A DNA stretch of 64,000 nucleotides. Source: Alloteropsis semialata. Taxonomy: Eukaryota; Streptophyta; Magnoliopsida; Poales; Poaceae. The DNA lies in the NCBI GenBank assembly GCA_004135705.1, contig CM014272.1, forward strand, positions 46,339,457 through 46,403,456. Reading direction: 5' to 3'. This document shows, piece by piece, positions 51,910 through 62,664 of the stretch. The translations under genes and the position numbers were made by a program. How positions within the stretch are numbered: position 1 is the stretch's first letter; each line of letters opens with the position of its first letter. Below the pieces are notes generated by a model, which searched no databases, was not told the origin of the DNA, and worked only from the letters and a program-made list of their open reading frames with translations.

Positions 51910-52560
51910 ACATACTTCTGAGCCTAAAGAATTAGGGTATCCATTTTGGCCTTTTCCTTTCATTCATTATGTCGCTCTCACTGAGCTGCCTTTACCTTTT
52001 TCACTCAAGCTTCTTCTCTAAAGCCCAGTGACAGACTGACAGTGACATATAACTAGAATCACCTTAAGGTATTACTTTACTAAAAATATACAATAGGTGT
52101 ATCTCTCAGTCTTACTAAAATAGCAAAGAATAATAGCTTCTCCTTCTAGCAATTAATTTTGTGAAACCTATCTATTGGTCCTCCTCCCTCTTCACACCAC
52201 TGTAATAGTGCTCTTCACACATTGCTCGTGGCATAAACACTGCTGGAGAGAGCGTCATTGGTATCGGCTATTACGTGCAGACACAAAGCACACTGGTGTG
52301 TTAAGTACATTCGAACAGGTGGTATTGCCGACAGGCCACATGTAGCAGCTGCACCGATAAGAATGAGTACTAACCGTACCAGTGGTAAAACGAAACCGGT
52401 TTGAAATTCCACTTATTAGGTTGGAAATCTATGCTAGGTTTGGTTTTGCTTAGGTTTGTTTTGGTGTGAACTCGAATCGAGACAAAGTTTAAGCGTTCTA
52501 TCTTTGTTGGTGTGTTGGAGAAGTGTGTAGAAACTGAAGCCCTTTGTCTTCCCATCCAAG
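51910..52560. other. No gene seen
   Basis: Mostly AT-rich, short frames only. Confidence 0.5.
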
Positions 52561-52563
52561 TTA

Positions 52564-52918
52564 GGGCCTGTTTAGTTGGAATGGAAAGTTGCCGAAATTT
52601 ACTGTAGCAATTCTAAATCGAAGATTAGGAGGAGTAAACATGATCTAATTATAAAACTAAATACACGGATGGACGGGAAATCGCGAAACGAATCTATTAA
52701 GCCTAATTAATCCGTCATTAGAGATTGTTTACTGTAGCACGACGTTGTCTAATCATGGCCAAATTAGGCTCATTAGATTCGTCTCGCAAAGTTACCGGGG
52801 GGCTATGGAATGAGTTTTGTCCTTAACACACGTTTAGTACTCCATGCATGTGAGATTCCCTTTGATGAATAGTGAAATTTGCCGATTTGCCAATTTGCCG
52901 GTGGAACTAAACAGGGCC
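52564..52918. mobile_element. Tourist-like MITE, copy A (355 bp)
   Basis: Ends GGGCCTGTTTAGTT and AACTAAACAGGGCC with TTA on both sides (52561-52563, 52919-52921), as for PIF/Harbinger MITEs. The interior holds GTTTACTGTAGCACGACG and CATGATCTAATTATAAAAC, shared with the other copies. Confidence 0.88.
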
Positions 52919-53118
52919 TTAATTGGATCCTTCATTCCTTCTAATTCAAGTTAACTTGGACCAAGGTAGGTGCACAGTATATATAGATGCACGCACAGTG
53001 ATCTCTGATCTGCATCTGTGCATCTTTCTCACTCATTCTTGCTCCGCAACTATGCATCATTTGCATCGATCATTAAGGCAAGTAGATCCTCCATTTTGAT
53101 TTTTCACTTTATGTTTCA

Positions 53119-53234
53119 GGCCTTGTTTAGATCGAAAACTTTGCAAAAAGTTTCTGCATTGTAAAATGTGCCCTCTCTCTCGCGACACGCTTCGCAATGC
53201 AAAGTTTTTGCAAAGTTTCTGAACTAAAAAGACC
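53119..53234. mobile_element. Short MITE with GGCCTTGTTTAG end
   Basis: Inverted internal arms (ACTTTGCAAAAAGTTTCTGC and AAAGTTTTTGCAAAGTTTC) make a hairpin of about 115 bp. The right end is GAACTAAAAAGACC. Repeated at 60759-60877. Confidence 0.65.
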
Positions 53235-53370
53235 TCAGTTTTATCCTGGATTTTGAGTTTTGACATCTGTTTTGTGTGCTTTGCTGAGAGATGGTGGCTC
53301 GGCAGCTAGTGAATGTTCTGGCGATTAAGGAATTGTACGCCTGTCGCCACGTCCTCTAGTAGCTAACTAA

Positions 53371-53718
53371 GAGCCTGTTTAGTTTAGAGTTGTAAGTTTG
53401 CGAAAGAAAGTTTTCAATTCTAAATCGAAGATTAGGAGGACTAAACATGATCTAATTATAAAACTAAATACACGGATGGACGGAAAATCGCGAGACGAAT
53501 CTATTAAGCCTAATTAATCCATCATTAGAGATTGTTTACTGTAGCACAACGTTGTCTAATCATGGTCAAATTAGGCTCATTAGATTCGTCTTGCAAAGTT
53601 ACCGGAGGATTATGGAATGGATTTTTGTCATTAACACACGTTTAATACCCCATGCATGTAAGATTCCCTTTGATCAATAGTGAAGTTTCAAAGTTTCAAA
53701 AGTTTTGGTGGGAAGCCC
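53371..53718. mobile_element. Tourist-like MITE, copy B
   Basis: Same family as 52564-52918 in the same orientation, flanked by TAA on both sides. The right terminus is diverged (GGTGGGAAGCCC). Confidence 0.8.
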
Positions 53719-53937
53719 TAAGCTACGTGTGTGGGCTGTGATCAGGATGAGATCCTGACGGCCTACGTGATGAAGGAGCAACAAGATTTCTTCTTCGCCG
53801 CAAGCATCCACATCGCCAAGAAGCTGGGCACTACAACTTCAAGATCATCACCGTACCAACGATGATACAAGCCATATCCTCTACGCTCGATTGCCATCTT
53901 CGGCGGACGTGGACAACTTCCATGGATGCTCTTGGAA

Positions 53938-54283
53938 AGGGCTTGTTTAGTTACCTTTAACTTTTCAAACTTCACTATTCATCAAAAGAAATCTTACATG
54001 CATGCAATATTAAACGTGTGTCAATGACAAAACCCATTTCATAACCCCGAGTAACTTTGCGAGACGAATCTAATGAGCCTAATTAGGCCATGATTAGACA
54101 ACGTCGTGCTACAGTAAACAATCTCTAATGATGGATTAATTAGGCTTAATAGATTCGTCTCGCGATTTCCCGTCCATCCGTGTATTTAGTTTTATAATTA
54201 GATCATGTTTAGGCCTCCTAATCTTGAGTTTAAAATTGCTACAGTCAAGTTTGCAAGTTTGAACTCACGAACTAAACAAGGCT
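53938..54283. mobile_element. Tourist-like MITE, copy C, inverted
   Basis: Same family as 52564-52918 in the opposite orientation (CGTCGTGCTACAGTAAAC). Starts GGGCTTGTTTAG, ends AACTAAACAAGGC. Target duplication not clear. Confidence 0.8.
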
Positions 54284-54361
54284 TTATTGAGACGAGTACG
54301 TGACCTTCTAAGTCAAGAATCTCCTCATTAATGAGTTCTACACTGACTACGAGGATCTGTG

Positions 54362-54974
54362 TGTTAGCAATCAAAATTGGCAAGGAATACTTTCTGCAGG
54401 GAAACCGGTGGAACCGGATTTGCTAACCGGTGTAACCGGTTTGTTACACTGTACTGCGTCTGACAACGCAAACCGGTGGAACCGGATTTGGAAACCGGTA
54501 GAACCGGTTTTCCCCGAGTTGTGATAGGTTTGGACTCTTTTTGTAGATCCGACTTGTATTTGAACTTTTCTTGCGGGGCAAGACCTCCCCACCCTATAAA
54601 TATAAAGGGTTGCGGCCGATTGAGTATCATCCAATCGATCAAACACAATTTATCTTTTATTTGTCTTTACTTTTTGCCTTTACTTTATGTTTCTCAAATC
54701 CTAGCTTCTCCAAACCCTAATTGCTGTTCTTCCTTCGTCTCCACGGCGATTGAGGGCGTTCTAGGTGGCCTGACTGATCCTAGAACAACCCAAGGTGCGC
54801 ACACCCTGACGGGGTCCCTCCCGGGCGTGCGTTCGTTGGTCTTCGCAGGAAACCCTAGCAAACCGGTTTCACCGGTTTCCCAAACCGGTTTCACCGGTTT
54901 CTGCGCAGTCAGATCTGCATCTTGCGATTCCGCGCGTGTGAGTGTTTGGCGCGGCGCGTTTTAGCGTCAACACA
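54362..54974 (+). repeat. 5' LTR of the gag-only element, copy 1
   Basis: Starts TGTTAGCAATC and ends GCGTCAACACA. It contains a TATA box (54594-54604) and three CCGG quartets with site starts at 54405/54414/54427/54436, 54473/54482/54495/54504 and 54863/54872/54885/54894. Two quartets lie upstream of the TATA box and one downstream. Confidence 0.88.
54594..54604 (+). promoter_or_regulatory. TATA box of the LTR
   Basis: CTATAAATATA, preserved in all LTR copies here (58091, 58449, 58976, 62236 regions). Confidence 0.7.
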
Positions 54975-54978
54975 CTTT

Positions 54979-54997
54979 TTGGCGACTCCGCTGGGGA
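54979..54997 (+). promoter_or_regulatory. Primer-binding site of the gag-only element
   Basis: TTGGCGACTCCGCTGGGGA lies 4 bp after the LTR end. This type is reported for Ogre-like elements (tRNA-Arg); the exact tRNA is not verified here. The same site follows the LTRs at 59375 and 62618. Confidence 0.75.
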
Positions 54998-55019
54998 CAA
55001 GAAAAAAGGATCTACTATC

Positions 55020-56995
55020 ATGTCGACTCTACCGAAGCCAGGTGAAGTTGATCCTGACAATATTCAAAGGCCGAGTGTTAATGAACTATCGGCTGAGGAT
55101 CGTCATCTTTTCGAGCAACTCCTGTTGCAAGAAAAGGAGGAGATGGAACGGGCCAAGAAGAAACTTGAAGATAAGGCGCAATGGTTCCTCTCGCACTTCT
55201 CCAAGGACCGAAAAGGTGCTATCTCCAAGGACAAGGAGGTGGTCGTTCTTTCAGAAGGAGAAGAAGAAAAAGATGAGGTAACACCCACTGTAAGTGCTGC
55301 ATCCGCACCTGTTACCCTTGAGCAAATTAATGGCTTATTACTTTCTGGTCAAAAGAATCTTCTTACGATTGTTCAAGGCATGATTGATAAATCCGTAGGA
55401 AAACAACCCTCGACCGTAATTAGTAATGCTATTAATTCTGATCTAGTGGGTACTTCACAGCACGCAATTGTACCTCAGAATTTATCGGCAGCAGTACCAC
55501 CCAGAAATCCACAATATGGGATGCCGTTAAATCATTTGACAGGACAGAATTCTCAGGGATTTGGCCAGGCAAATCCGGTAAAACCGATTTCTGTAACCGG
55601 TCCTACCGGTTTTAATCCTAATACTCAGTACGGCCAAAATCCGGTTCAACCGGTTCCAGGAACCGGTCCTACCGGTTCTTACCCTGTTGCTGCATATCAG
55701 ACAACATCTGAGCTTATAACTAGTACATCAATTGCTCAGGCTAATCCTGGCCGAGTTAATGGTGTTTCTGGTAATGTACCTACATGTACTCCAATGACAT
55801 ATACTACAAATCCTATGTCTTCCCAAAGTTCGGGTTATTTGCAACAACCATTACATGCATCACCGAACCAACATGTGCCAAATGTCAATGATCAGCAAAG
55901 CTCAAATGATCTTTATATTCAGAGTCTAATGGAAGAATATAAAAAAGATTTGGCTATTTTGATTAAGGATACTTTTGGCGTAGAGGTTAAGAATAAAACT
56001 TTAGTATATCAGAAACCTTATCCTCCAGTTTTTGATACTATGCCTTTTCCTCAAGGTTTTAAAGTGCCAGAATTTATCAAATTTACTGGGAAGACAATAG
56101 GACTACATGGGAGCATATTAGCCAATTTAATGCACAAATGGGTATTCATGGTAGTGTTGATCATTTGAAAGTTAGATTATTCCCTTTGTCATTATCTGGT
56201 GTTGCTTTCTCATGGTTTTCGGCATTATCTCCTAATTCTATTCATACATGGTCTCAATTAGAACATAAATTTCATGAGCACTTTTATAGTGGTGATAATG
56301 AATTGAGGCTATCTCACTTGACATCGGTTATTCAAAAGAATGATGAATCTGTTGCTGATTACATTAGAAGATTTAGAGATACAAAAAACCGATGTTATAG
56401 TTTGATTATTTCTGAAAAAGATCTTGCCGAATTAGCTTTTAAAGGTTTGAAATCTCATATCAAAGATAAATTAGAAGGCTATGAGTTTCTTACCCTTAAT
56501 CAAGTATTACAAAAAGCTTTGGTTCAAGAAAGTCGAAGTAAAGATGCTAGGCCAAAATCTGATCGTCCTAACATGCATATGTTAAACAATGATTTAGAGG
56601 ACGATGAGAATGGAGAAGTATGTGCTGCTGAATTTACATGGCCAAGCAAGTCTCAATCATATATTTGCCCTTCACTTAAGCCGATCCACACAAATCGGCA
56701 AGAAGAAGTGAAATTTACTTTTGATGTGTCTAAATGTGATAGGATATTTGATGAGTTATATAAGAATGGATACATCAAGTGTGCATACACTTTACCATCT
56801 CTTGATGAGTTGAAGCGACATGCATATTGTAAATTTCACAATTCTTTTTCACATGCAACTAATGATTGTAATGTATTTCGTAGGCGAATTCAATCGGCCC
56901 TTAATGAAGGCCATTTGACTTTGCATGAAATGAAGGTTGATTCTGATCCTTTTTCTAAGAATTTCTATGTCAATACCATTGAATTACAATCCTAA
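55020..56995 (+). pseudogene. Gag of the CCGG-quartet element, copy 1, one frameshift
   Basis: ATG at 55020 (MSTLPKPGEVDPDN). An acidic coiled helix (EKEEMERAKKKLEDKAQ) is followed by a Pro/Gln/Asn-rich middle and the gag core (KVPEFIKFTG, then HLKVRLFPLSLSGVAFSWF, SQLEHKFHEHFYSG, VADYIRRFRDTKNRC). A His/Cys cluster (YCKFHNSFSHATNDCNVF) stands near the end. Copy 2 has GGGG where this copy has GGG at 56088-56090, so a 1-bp deletion breaks the frame. The middle part contains two CCGG quartets read as PVKP...TGPTG and PVQP...TGPTG. Confidence 0.88.
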
Positions 56996-57746
56996 AGTGT
57001 TGATCCGGCCACATCAAGCCGATACAACAAAAGAAAAAAATGTAATCATTGGTGAAGCACGACCAGAACAGAAAAGGAGCAAGAAGGTATGGCAGAAAAA
57101 AGACCCTCAAGTTGCAAAAAAGAATTCGACACTCGGGGGGCAAACCAAGAGCAGATGTGCTGGTTCTGTTAGAACCGGTGAAACCGGTTCCTCAAACCGG
57201 TATAANGCAGGGCCGACTTTTGAAGAGCTTTTTGAAAAGTACAAGAAGAAGGGAGCTGCCCAAAAACAAAAGAGTCGATCACATAGCACTGGAGATGCAA
57301 ATTTAGCACCAAGACATCAAGGTAGACAAAAATTTTATCAACACCAAGGTAATTATACTGCTGCACCATATTATTTTGGTGGATCATATATGCCGTTGTC
57401 TTGGTCATATCCTTGTTATTATGCTCCTAGTGACTATGGTAGTATGTACATGCCACCACATATTATTTCTTATCCAAATTATGGTGTCTTGCAACAACCG
57501 ATTGCTTACAATGGTGATCCGGTTAGAAAAGATGCATGTACTGATCCTAAGCAGTGTGAAAACAGTAGCAAATCAGATTCTAAATATATGCAGCCGAGGT
57601 GGTGTCCCTCAGGCTTAACTCGCACTCAAAAGAGAAAATTACAAAGAATGCGCAGGCAATCAATGGAGCCAGAAGTTGAACAAAAATCAGAGGCATCTAC
57701 AAGGATGGTGTGGAGACCAAAACAAGTTGCTTCAACTTCAACATAG
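56973..57746 (+). pseudogene. Gag C-terminal extension in shifted frame
   Basis: A frame continuing after gag in another register (VLIRPHQADTTKEKNVIIGE). Lys/Arg-rich with a Tyr/Pro-rich part (YFGGSYMPLSWSYPCYYAPS) and a basic C-terminus (LTRTQKRKLQRMRRQSMEPE). It holds the sixth CCGG quartet at 57175/57184/57197, whose expected fourth site begins at the ambiguous base 57206. A frameshift near 56990 separates it from gag. No enzyme motif. Confidence 0.65.
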
Positions 57747-57858
57747 GCGAGACGCATGACATGGCCGATGCTTTATATGTTTAGCATCGTCCAGAAGAAC
57801 AATTTTGATCTTAGAAGTGTTTTCTAGTGCACAAGTTTACTAGAAAACAGGGGGCATA

Positions 57859-59375
57859 TGTTAGCGATCAAAATTGGCAAGGAATAGTTCTGCAGGGAAA
57901 CCGGTGGAACCGGATATATAAACCGGTGGAACCGGTTTGGGTCACTGTGACGTGTATGACAAGACAAACCGGTGGAACCGGATCTGGAAACCGGTGGAAC
58001 CGGTTTTCCCCGAATTGTAATAGGTTTGGACTCTTTTTGTAGATCCGGCTTGTTTTTGGACTTTCCTTGCGGGGCAAGACCTCCCCACCCTATAAATATA
58101 AAGGGTTGCGGCCGATTGAGGATCATCCAATCGATCAAACACAATTTATCTTTTATTTGTCTTTACTTTTTGCCTTTTCTTTATGTTTCTCAAACCCTAG
58201 CTTCTCCAAACCCTAATTGCTGTTCTTTCTTCGTCTCCACAGCGATTGAGGGCGTTCTAGGTGGCCTGACCGATCCTAGAACAACCCAAGGTGCGCACAC
58301 CCTGACGGGGTCCCTCCCGGGTGCGCGTTCGTTGGTGATCGCTGCAAACCCTAGAAAAACCGGTTGGACCGGTTTCCTAAACCGGTAGTACCGGTTCTGC
58401 GTAGACAGGTCTAGGTACTGTGATCTCGTGCCCGCAAGACCTCCCCACCCTATAAATATAAAGGGTCGTGGCCGATTGAGGGGTTATCCAATCGATCAAA
58501 TACAAGTATCTTTATCTTTTATCCCTTCAAACCCTAACTTTTCCAACCCCTCATGCTGTTCGTGCTTCGTCTCTACGGCGTATGACGACGTTCTGAGTGG
58601 CCTGCCGACCTCAGAACAACCCTAGGCGCGCTTGCCCTGACGGGGTCCCTCCCGGGCGGCGTTCGTAGGTCTACGCAGCGAAACCCTAGGAACCGGTTTC
58701 ACCGGATTCCCAAACCGGTATAACCGGTTTTGTCTGGGCAAGCTGCAGGTGCTCGATCCGTTGCGGATCCGCGCGTTCTAGCGCATATCTCGGTGTGTTG
58801 GATATATAAACCGGTGGAACCGGTTTGGGTCACTGTGACGCGTATGACAAGACAAACCGGTGGAACCGATCTGGAAACCGGTGGAACCGGTTTTCCCCGA
58901 ATTGTAATAGATTTGGACTCTTTTTGTAGATCCGGCTTGTTTTTGGACTTTCCTTGCGGGGCAAGACCTCCCACCCTATAAATATAAAGGGTTGCGGCCG
59001 ATTGAGGATCATCCAATCGATCAAACACAATTTATCTTTTATTTGTCTTTACTTTTTGCCTTTACTTTATGTTTCTCAAACCCTAGCTTCTCCAAACCCT
59101 AATTGCTGTTCTTCCTTCGTCTCCACGGCGATTGAGGGCGTTCTAGGTGGCCTGACCGATCCTAGAACAACCCAAGGTGCGCACACCCTGACGGGGTCCC
59201 TCCCGGGAGTGCGTTCGTTGGTGATCGCTGCAAACCCTAGAAAAACCGGTTGGACCGGTTTCCTAAACCGGTAGTACCGGTTCTGCGCAGACAGGTCTAG
59301 GTGCTGCGATCTCGTGCGTGTGAGTGTTTGGCGCGGCGCGTTTTAGCGTCAACACACTTTTTGGCGACTCCGCTG
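57859..59375 (+). repeat. Chimeric array of three partial LTRs
   Basis: 57859-about 58430 is an LTR start through most of its length. It switches near CTCGTG/CCCGCAAG to the middle of a diverged LTR (about 58430-58798). That switches at about 58800 to the rest of a third LTR lacking its first 50 bp, which ends GCGTCAACACA and is followed by a primer-binding site. Quartets occur at 57901, 57969, 58360, 58693, 58811 (half), 58857 and 59246. Confidence 0.75.
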
Positions 59376-59399
59376 GGGATGTTAACTCATTTAGTGATC
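59376..59399 (+). other. Start of another element's internal region
   Basis: After the third partial LTR the primer-binding site (GGCGACTCCGCTGGGGA) is followed by sequence unlike that of the gag-only element (TGTTAACTCATTTAGTGATC), then the gap. Confidence 0.5.
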
Positions 59400-60399
59400 N
59401 NNNNNNNNNNNNNNNNNNNNNNNNNNNNNNNNNNNNNNNNNNNNNNNNNNNNNNNNNNNNNNNNNNNNNNNNNNNNNNNNNNNNNNNNNNNNNNNNNNNN
59501 NNNNNNNNNNNNNNNNNNNNNNNNNNNNNNNNNNNNNNNNNNNNNNNNNNNNNNNNNNNNNNNNNNNNNNNNNNNNNNNNNNNNNNNNNNNNNNNNNNNN
59601 NNNNNNNNNNNNNNNNNNNNNNNNNNNNNNNNNNNNNNNNNNNNNNNNNNNNNNNNNNNNNNNNNNNNNNNNNNNNNNNNNNNNNNNNNNNNNNNNNNNN
59701 NNNNNNNNNNNNNNNNNNNNNNNNNNNNNNNNNNNNNNNNNNNNNNNNNNNNNNNNNNNNNNNNNNNNNNNNNNNNNNNNNNNNNNNNNNNNNNNNNNNN
59801 NNNNNNNNNNNNNNNNNNNNNNNNNNNNNNNNNNNNNNNNNNNNNNNNNNNNNNNNNNNNNNNNNNNNNNNNNNNNNNNNNNNNNNNNNNNNNNNNNNNN
59901 NNNNNNNNNNNNNNNNNNNNNNNNNNNNNNNNNNNNNNNNNNNNNNNNNNNNNNNNNNNNNNNNNNNNNNNNNNNNNNNNNNNNNNNNNNNNNNNNNNNN
60001 NNNNNNNNNNNNNNNNNNNNNNNNNNNNNNNNNNNNNNNNNNNNNNNNNNNNNNNNNNNNNNNNNNNNNNNNNNNNNNNNNNNNNNNNNNNNNNNNNNNN
60101 NNNNNNNNNNNNNNNNNNNNNNNNNNNNNNNNNNNNNNNNNNNNNNNNNNNNNNNNNNNNNNNNNNNNNNNNNNNNNNNNNNNNNNNNNNNNNNNNNNNN
60201 NNNNNNNNNNNNNNNNNNNNNNNNNNNNNNNNNNNNNNNNNNNNNNNNNNNNNNNNNNNNNNNNNNNNNNNNNNNNNNNNNNNNNNNNNNNNNNNNNNNN
60301 NNNNNNNNNNNNNNNNNNNNNNNNNNNNNNNNNNNNNNNNNNNNNNNNNNNNNNNNNNNNNNNNNNNNNNNNNNNNNNNNNNNNNNNNNNNNNNNNNNN
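59400..60399. other. Assembly gap (1000 N)
   Basis: Exactly 1000 N. It lies between the two copies of a long duplicated block. Confidence 0.99.
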
Positions 60400-60559
60400 T
60401 GAAATTAGGCTCATTAGATTCGTCTCGCAAAGTTACCGGGGGGCTATGGAATGAGTTTTGTCCTTAACACACGTTTAGTACTCCATGCATGTGAGATTCC
60501 CTTTGATGAATAGTGAAATTTGCCGATTTGCCAATTTGCCGGTGGAACTAAACAGAGCC
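60400..60559. mobile_element. Tourist-like MITE copy A', left part in gap
   Basis: Matches 52759-52918. Ends AACTAAACAGAGCC with TTA flank. Confidence 0.85.
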
Positions 60560-60758
60560 TTAATTGGATCCTTCATTCCTTCTAATTCAAGTTAACTTGG
60601 ACCAAGGTAGGTGCACAGTATATATAGATGCACGCACAGTGATCTCTGATCTGCATCTGTGCATCTTTCTCACTCATTCTTACTCCGCAACTATGCATCA
60701 TTTGCATCGATCATTAAGGCAAGTAGATCCTCCATTTTGATTTTTCACTTTATGTTTC

Positions 60759-60877
60759 AGGCCTTGTTTAGATCGAAAACTTTGCAAAAAGTTTCTGCAT
60801 TGTAAAATGTGCCCTCTCTTCTCGCGACACGCTTCGCAATGCAAAGTTTTTGCAAAGTTTCTGAACTAAAAAGACCC
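60759..60877. mobile_element. Short MITE, second copy
   Basis: Matches 53119-53234 with a few changes. Confidence 0.65.
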
Positions 60878-61012
60878 CAGTTTTGTCCTGGATTTTGAGT
60901 TTTGACATCTGTTTTGTGTGCTTTGCTGAGAGATGGTGGCTCGGCAGCTAGTGAATGTTCTGGCGATTAAGGAATTGTACGCCTGTCGCCACGTCCTCTA
61001 GTAGCTAACTAA

Positions 61013-61360
61013 GGGCCTGTTTAGTTTAGAGTTGTAAGTTTGCGAAAGAAAGTTTCCAATTCTAAATCGAAGATTAGGAGGACTAAACATGATCTAATTA
61101 TAAAACTAAATACACGGATGGACGGGAAATCGCGAGACGAATCTATTAAGCCTAATTAATCCATCATTAGAGATTGTTTACTGTAGCACGACGTTGTCTA
61201 ATCATGGCCAAATTAGGCTCATTAGATTCGTCTTGCAAAGTTACCGGAGGATTATGGAATGGGTTTTTGTCATTAACACACGTTTAATACTCCATGCATG
61301 TAAGATTCCCTTTGATCAATAGTGAAGTTTCAAAGTTTCAAAAATTTTGGTGGGAAGCCC
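61013..61360. mobile_element. Tourist-like MITE copy B'
   Basis: Matches 53371-53718; TAA flank on both sides. Confidence 0.8.
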
Positions 61361-61580
61361 TAAGCTACGTGTGTGGGCTGTGATCAGGATGAGATCCTGA
61401 TGGCCTACGTGATGGAGGAGCAACAAGATTTCTTCTTCGCCGCAAGCATCCACATCGCCAAGAAGCTGGGCACTACAACTTCAAGATCATCACCGTACCA
61501 ACGATGATACAAGCCATATCCTCTACGCTCGATTGCCATCTTCGGCGGACGTGGACAACTTTCATGGATGCTCTTGGAAA

Positions 61581-61925
61581 GGGCTTGTTTAGTTACCTTT
61601 AACTTTTCAAACTTCACTATTCATCAAAAGAAATCTTACATGCATGCAGTATTAAACGTGTGTTAATGACAAAACCCATTCCATAACCCCGAGTAACTTT
61701 GTGAGACGAATCTAATGAGCCTAATTAGGCCATGATTGGATAACGTCGTGCTACAGTAAACAATCTCTAATGATGGATTAATTAGGCTTAATAGATTCGT
61801 CTCGCGATTTTCCGTCCATCCATGTAATTAGTTTTATAATTAGATCATGTTTAGGCCTCCTAATCTTGAGTTTAAAATTGCTACAGTCAAGTTTGCAAGT
61901 TTGAACTCACGAACTAAACAAGGCC
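61581..61925. mobile_element. Tourist-like MITE copy C', inverted
   Basis: Matches 53938-54283; right end AACTAAACAAGGCC. Confidence 0.8.
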
Positions 61926-62003
61926 TTAGTGAGACGAGTACGTGACCTTCTAAGTCAAGAATCTCCTCATTAATGAGTTCTACACTGACTACGAGGATCT
62001 GTG

Positions 62004-62618
62004 TGTTAGCGATCAAAATTGGCAAGGAATAGTTTCTGCAGGGAAACCGGTGGAACCGGATTTGCTAACCGGTGTAACCGGTTTGTTACACTGTGCTGCG
62101 TCTGACAACGCAAACCGGTGGAACCGGATTTGGAAACCGGTAGAACCGGTTTTCCCCGAGTTGTGATAGGTTTGGACTCTTTTTGTAGATCCGACTTGTA
62201 TTTGAACTTTTCTTGCGGGGCAAGACCTCCCCACCCTATAAATATAAAGGGTTGCGGCCGATTGAGTATCATCCAATCGATCAAACACAATTTATCTTTT
62301 ATTTGTCTTTACTTTTTTGCCTTTACTTTATGTTTCTCAAATCCTAGCTTCTCCAAACCCTAATTGCTGTTCTTCCTTCGTCTCCACGGCGATTGAGGGC
62401 GTTCTAGGTGGCCTGACTGATCCTAGAACAACCCAAGGTGCGCACACCCTGACGGGGTCCCTCCCGGGACGTGCGTTCCTTGGTCTTCGCAGGAAACCCT
62501 AGCAAACCAATTTAACCGGTTTCCCAAACCGGTTTCATTGGTTTCTGCGCAGTCAGATCTGCATCTTGCGATTCCGCACGTGTGAGTGTTTGGCGCGGCG
62601 CGTTTTAGCGTCAACACA
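62004..62618 (+). repeat. 5' LTR of the gag-only element, copy 2
   Basis: Matches 54362-54974. Quartets at 62047/62056/62069/62078 and 62115/62124/62137/62146 are intact. In the third, two sites have decayed (CCAA at 62507, TTGG at 62538), while those at 62516 and 62529 remain in register. Confidence 0.9.
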
Positions 62619-62664
62619 CTTTTTGGCGACTCCGCTGGGGACAAGAAAAAAGGGATCTACTATC

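Larger units (their letters stand above)
54362..58435 (+). mobile_element. Gag-only LTR retrotransposon carrying CCGG quartets
   Basis: LTR (54362-54974), primer-binding site, gag (55020-56995), a second frame (56973-57746), a purine tract (ACAGGGGGCATA) and a second LTR starting at 57859. No protease, RT or integrase is present, so it is non-autonomous. The primer site suggests the Ogre/Tat side of Ty3/gypsy. The LTRs and coding region contain a regular four-site CCGG module. The downstream LTR is part of a chimeric LTR array up to 59375. Confidence 0.88.

Noticed and set aside
54400..54510. CRISPR-like array reading of the CCGG quartets
   Set aside because: No conserved repeat and unique spacer structure; eukaryotic LTR context.
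54371..54646. Minus-strand frames across the LTR with repeated RFHRF-like residues
   Set aside because: They are the antisense reading of the CCGG quartets, not a protein gene.
59263..60467. Long reading frames through the second N run
   Set aside because: Same artefact of undefined bases.
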